NCBI GenBank assembly: GCA_025360645.1
Contig: JANYBT010000100.1
Span: forward strand, 1-38,338
DNA from: Acidobacteriaceae bacterium
Lineage (GTDB): Bacteria > Acidobacteriota > Terriglobia > Terriglobales > Acidobacteriaceae
Length of the DNA: 38,338 nucleotides
Direction: 5' to 3'
Below the pieces are notes generated by a model. That model was not told the DNA's origin. It searched no databases and saw nothing but the letters and a program-made list of their open reading frames with translations. Below, piece by piece: positions 37,437-38,338 of this stretch. The stretch's first letter is position 1. Each line of letters opens with the position of its first letter. Both the position numbers and the translations under genes were made by a program.

Positions 37437-37784
37437 AAGTCTCTACCGACCCTCCGCCATTCCCGACCCTCCGCCATTTCCCTTCGTGGTCTCATGCCTA
37501 TGGTTCCAAGTTTTTGAATTATATTCTCCACCTGGCGGGGTGTAGATTGCGCTCGAACGGGAGCGCGATCACTGCGGAGTCCAACCGATCGCGGCGCAGA
37601 GGTTTGGAGGAAACGACACTCGGTCGGGTGTCCTACCTCCAAGTGGCGCGGCATCTCATTTGCCAACTTGCGTCTATACAGTGTTCGCTGTAGCATCCCG
37701 AGAAGCAAACTCACTACAACTCAAATGCAAACGTGCCTTGGGCGCTTTCGTCGAGGTCCAAGGGACGATGCTCGGGAGGTGCCA
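37437..37784. other. Intergenic region with 17-bp tandem repeat
   Basis: About 350 nt. Two exact copies of CCGACCCTCCGCCATT begin at 37446 and 37463 (17-bp period) just after the TPR stop. Reading frames here lack coding character; a promoter for the truncated gene is expected near 37680-37720, but I could not place it. Confidence 0.5.
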
Positions 37785-38338
37785 TTGCCGAAGTCGATCC
37801 TTTGTTGGCTGAACCGTGCTGCCGACTTTTCGGAGTTGCCCGCAAATTCCGTGGGCGCTCTGGCGAGTCTATTGCTGTTCCTGTTCATTCCGCTTGCTGC
37901 GAATGCCGACATTACCAGCCTCACCCTCGAATCTCCGCAGGTCGCTCAAAACGGAACCACGTCACTGCTCTCCCCCATTCACGTTCAGGCCACCGCAGAG
38001 GACACCTCCACGGTCACCGGGTATGTAGTGTATGTGGACAATCAGAATGTGTATCAAAACTCCCGGCCGTCGGTTGATGCCTGGATCGTGATCTCATCGG
38101 GGAATCACACGCTGTCCATCACGGCCTCAGATGCCAAGAGCAATGCCAGTACCGCAATTTATTCGATCAACGTCAGCGGATTTGCTCCACCCATCCCGCC
38201 GTCCCAGTCGGACCACCTTCTCGCGATCGACAATGGTAAATTCACGGTTGATAATGCTCCCGGAGTGGGAGGCCTCTGCAACCACGGGAGTCTCGGAACT
38301 TTTTCCAGCGACTCTGATCCGAACACCGGTAATTTGCC
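37785..38338 (+). CDS. Secreted Ig-like protein, truncated by window edge
   Basis: Open to the end of the window with no stop, so the true length is unknown (184 codons seen). A signal-like segment VGALASLLLFLFIPLAANA is followed by an Ig-like module DITSLTLESPQVAQNG, VTGYVVYVDNQNVYQN, SSGNHTLSITASDAKSNAS and then LLAIDNGKFTVDN, beginning a further domain. It resembles the modules of the gene at 31422-32975 (GVYVDNQLIYV, SAGNHSTVV) but lacks their paired Cys. GGGAGG lies 5 nt before TTG 37785; the frame also contains GTG 37779 and ATG 37725. Confidence 0.7.
   Translation, partial: MPKSILCWLNRAADFSELPANSVGALASLLLFLFIPLAANADITSLTLESPQVAQNGTTSLLSPIHVQATAEDTSTVTGYVVYVDNQNVYQNSRPSVDAWIVISSGNHTLSITASDAKSNASTAIYSINVSGFAPPIPPSQSDHLLAIDNGKFTVDNAPGVGGLCNHGSLGTFSSDSDPNTGNL

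Overview
The window looks like a chromosomal segment of a soil-type Acidobacteriota, most likely class Terriglobia (Koribacter/Sulfotelmatobacter-like). This is inferred from moderately high GC, GTG/TTG starts with strong GGAGG sites, a B12-dependent ribonucleotide reductase, several recognisable small acidobacterial hypotheticals, and many secreted FG-GAP, Ig-like and lipoprotein genes. No rRNA, tRNA, CRISPR array or insertion sequence was seen.

Region 1 (1-6 kb): a two-gene unit ending in a HEPN-type protein with an RSKIVH motif. On the minus strand follows the class II ribonucleotide reductase nrdJ, flanked by a small leader ORF and a small downstream ORF. A promoter at 5479-5507 carries two NrdR-like boxes 30 bp apart.

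Region 2 (6-11.5 kb): exported amidohydrolase, Mn-type superoxide dismutase, and the MsrP/MsrQ methionine sulfoxide reductase pair. A HARE-HTH-like protein is divergent from a DinD homologue that is broken by a frameshift.

Region 3 (11.5-17 kb): a SLOG-like nucleotide-sensor domain fused to four membrane segments (candidate conflict/defence effector), an FG-GAP secreted protein with a frameshift exactly in its signal peptide, and a repetitive lipoprotein.

Region 4 (17-25 kb): metabolic genes. These are a CPBP protease, pyrE, mtnA, a small membrane protein, scoAB, chorismate mutase and prephenate dehydrogenase (whose stop codon lies inside a dispersed repeat), and a B12-binding-type radical SAM protein.

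Region 5 (25-27 kb): a compact XRE-regulator/vWA two-gene unit with an apparently leaderless, palindrome-covered promoter, then an RluA-family pseudouridine synthase.

Region 6 (27-38.3 kb): an envelope/exopolysaccharide-like neighbourhood. It holds an NTP_transf_5 protein, a degenerate sugar nucleotidyltransferase with a left-handed beta-helix tail, a STAS protein, a Pro-rich exported protein, a thymidylate-kinase-like protein, Ig-repeat secreted proteins, a PLC-like phosphoesterase, a DUF5666 protein, a TPR protein and a truncated Ig-like gene at the right edge.

A theme across the window is short tandem repeats of 14-17 bp in intergenic or translation-start regions (15165, 18281, 28332, 36060, 37446). 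All functions are assigned by reading motifs; no database search was run.
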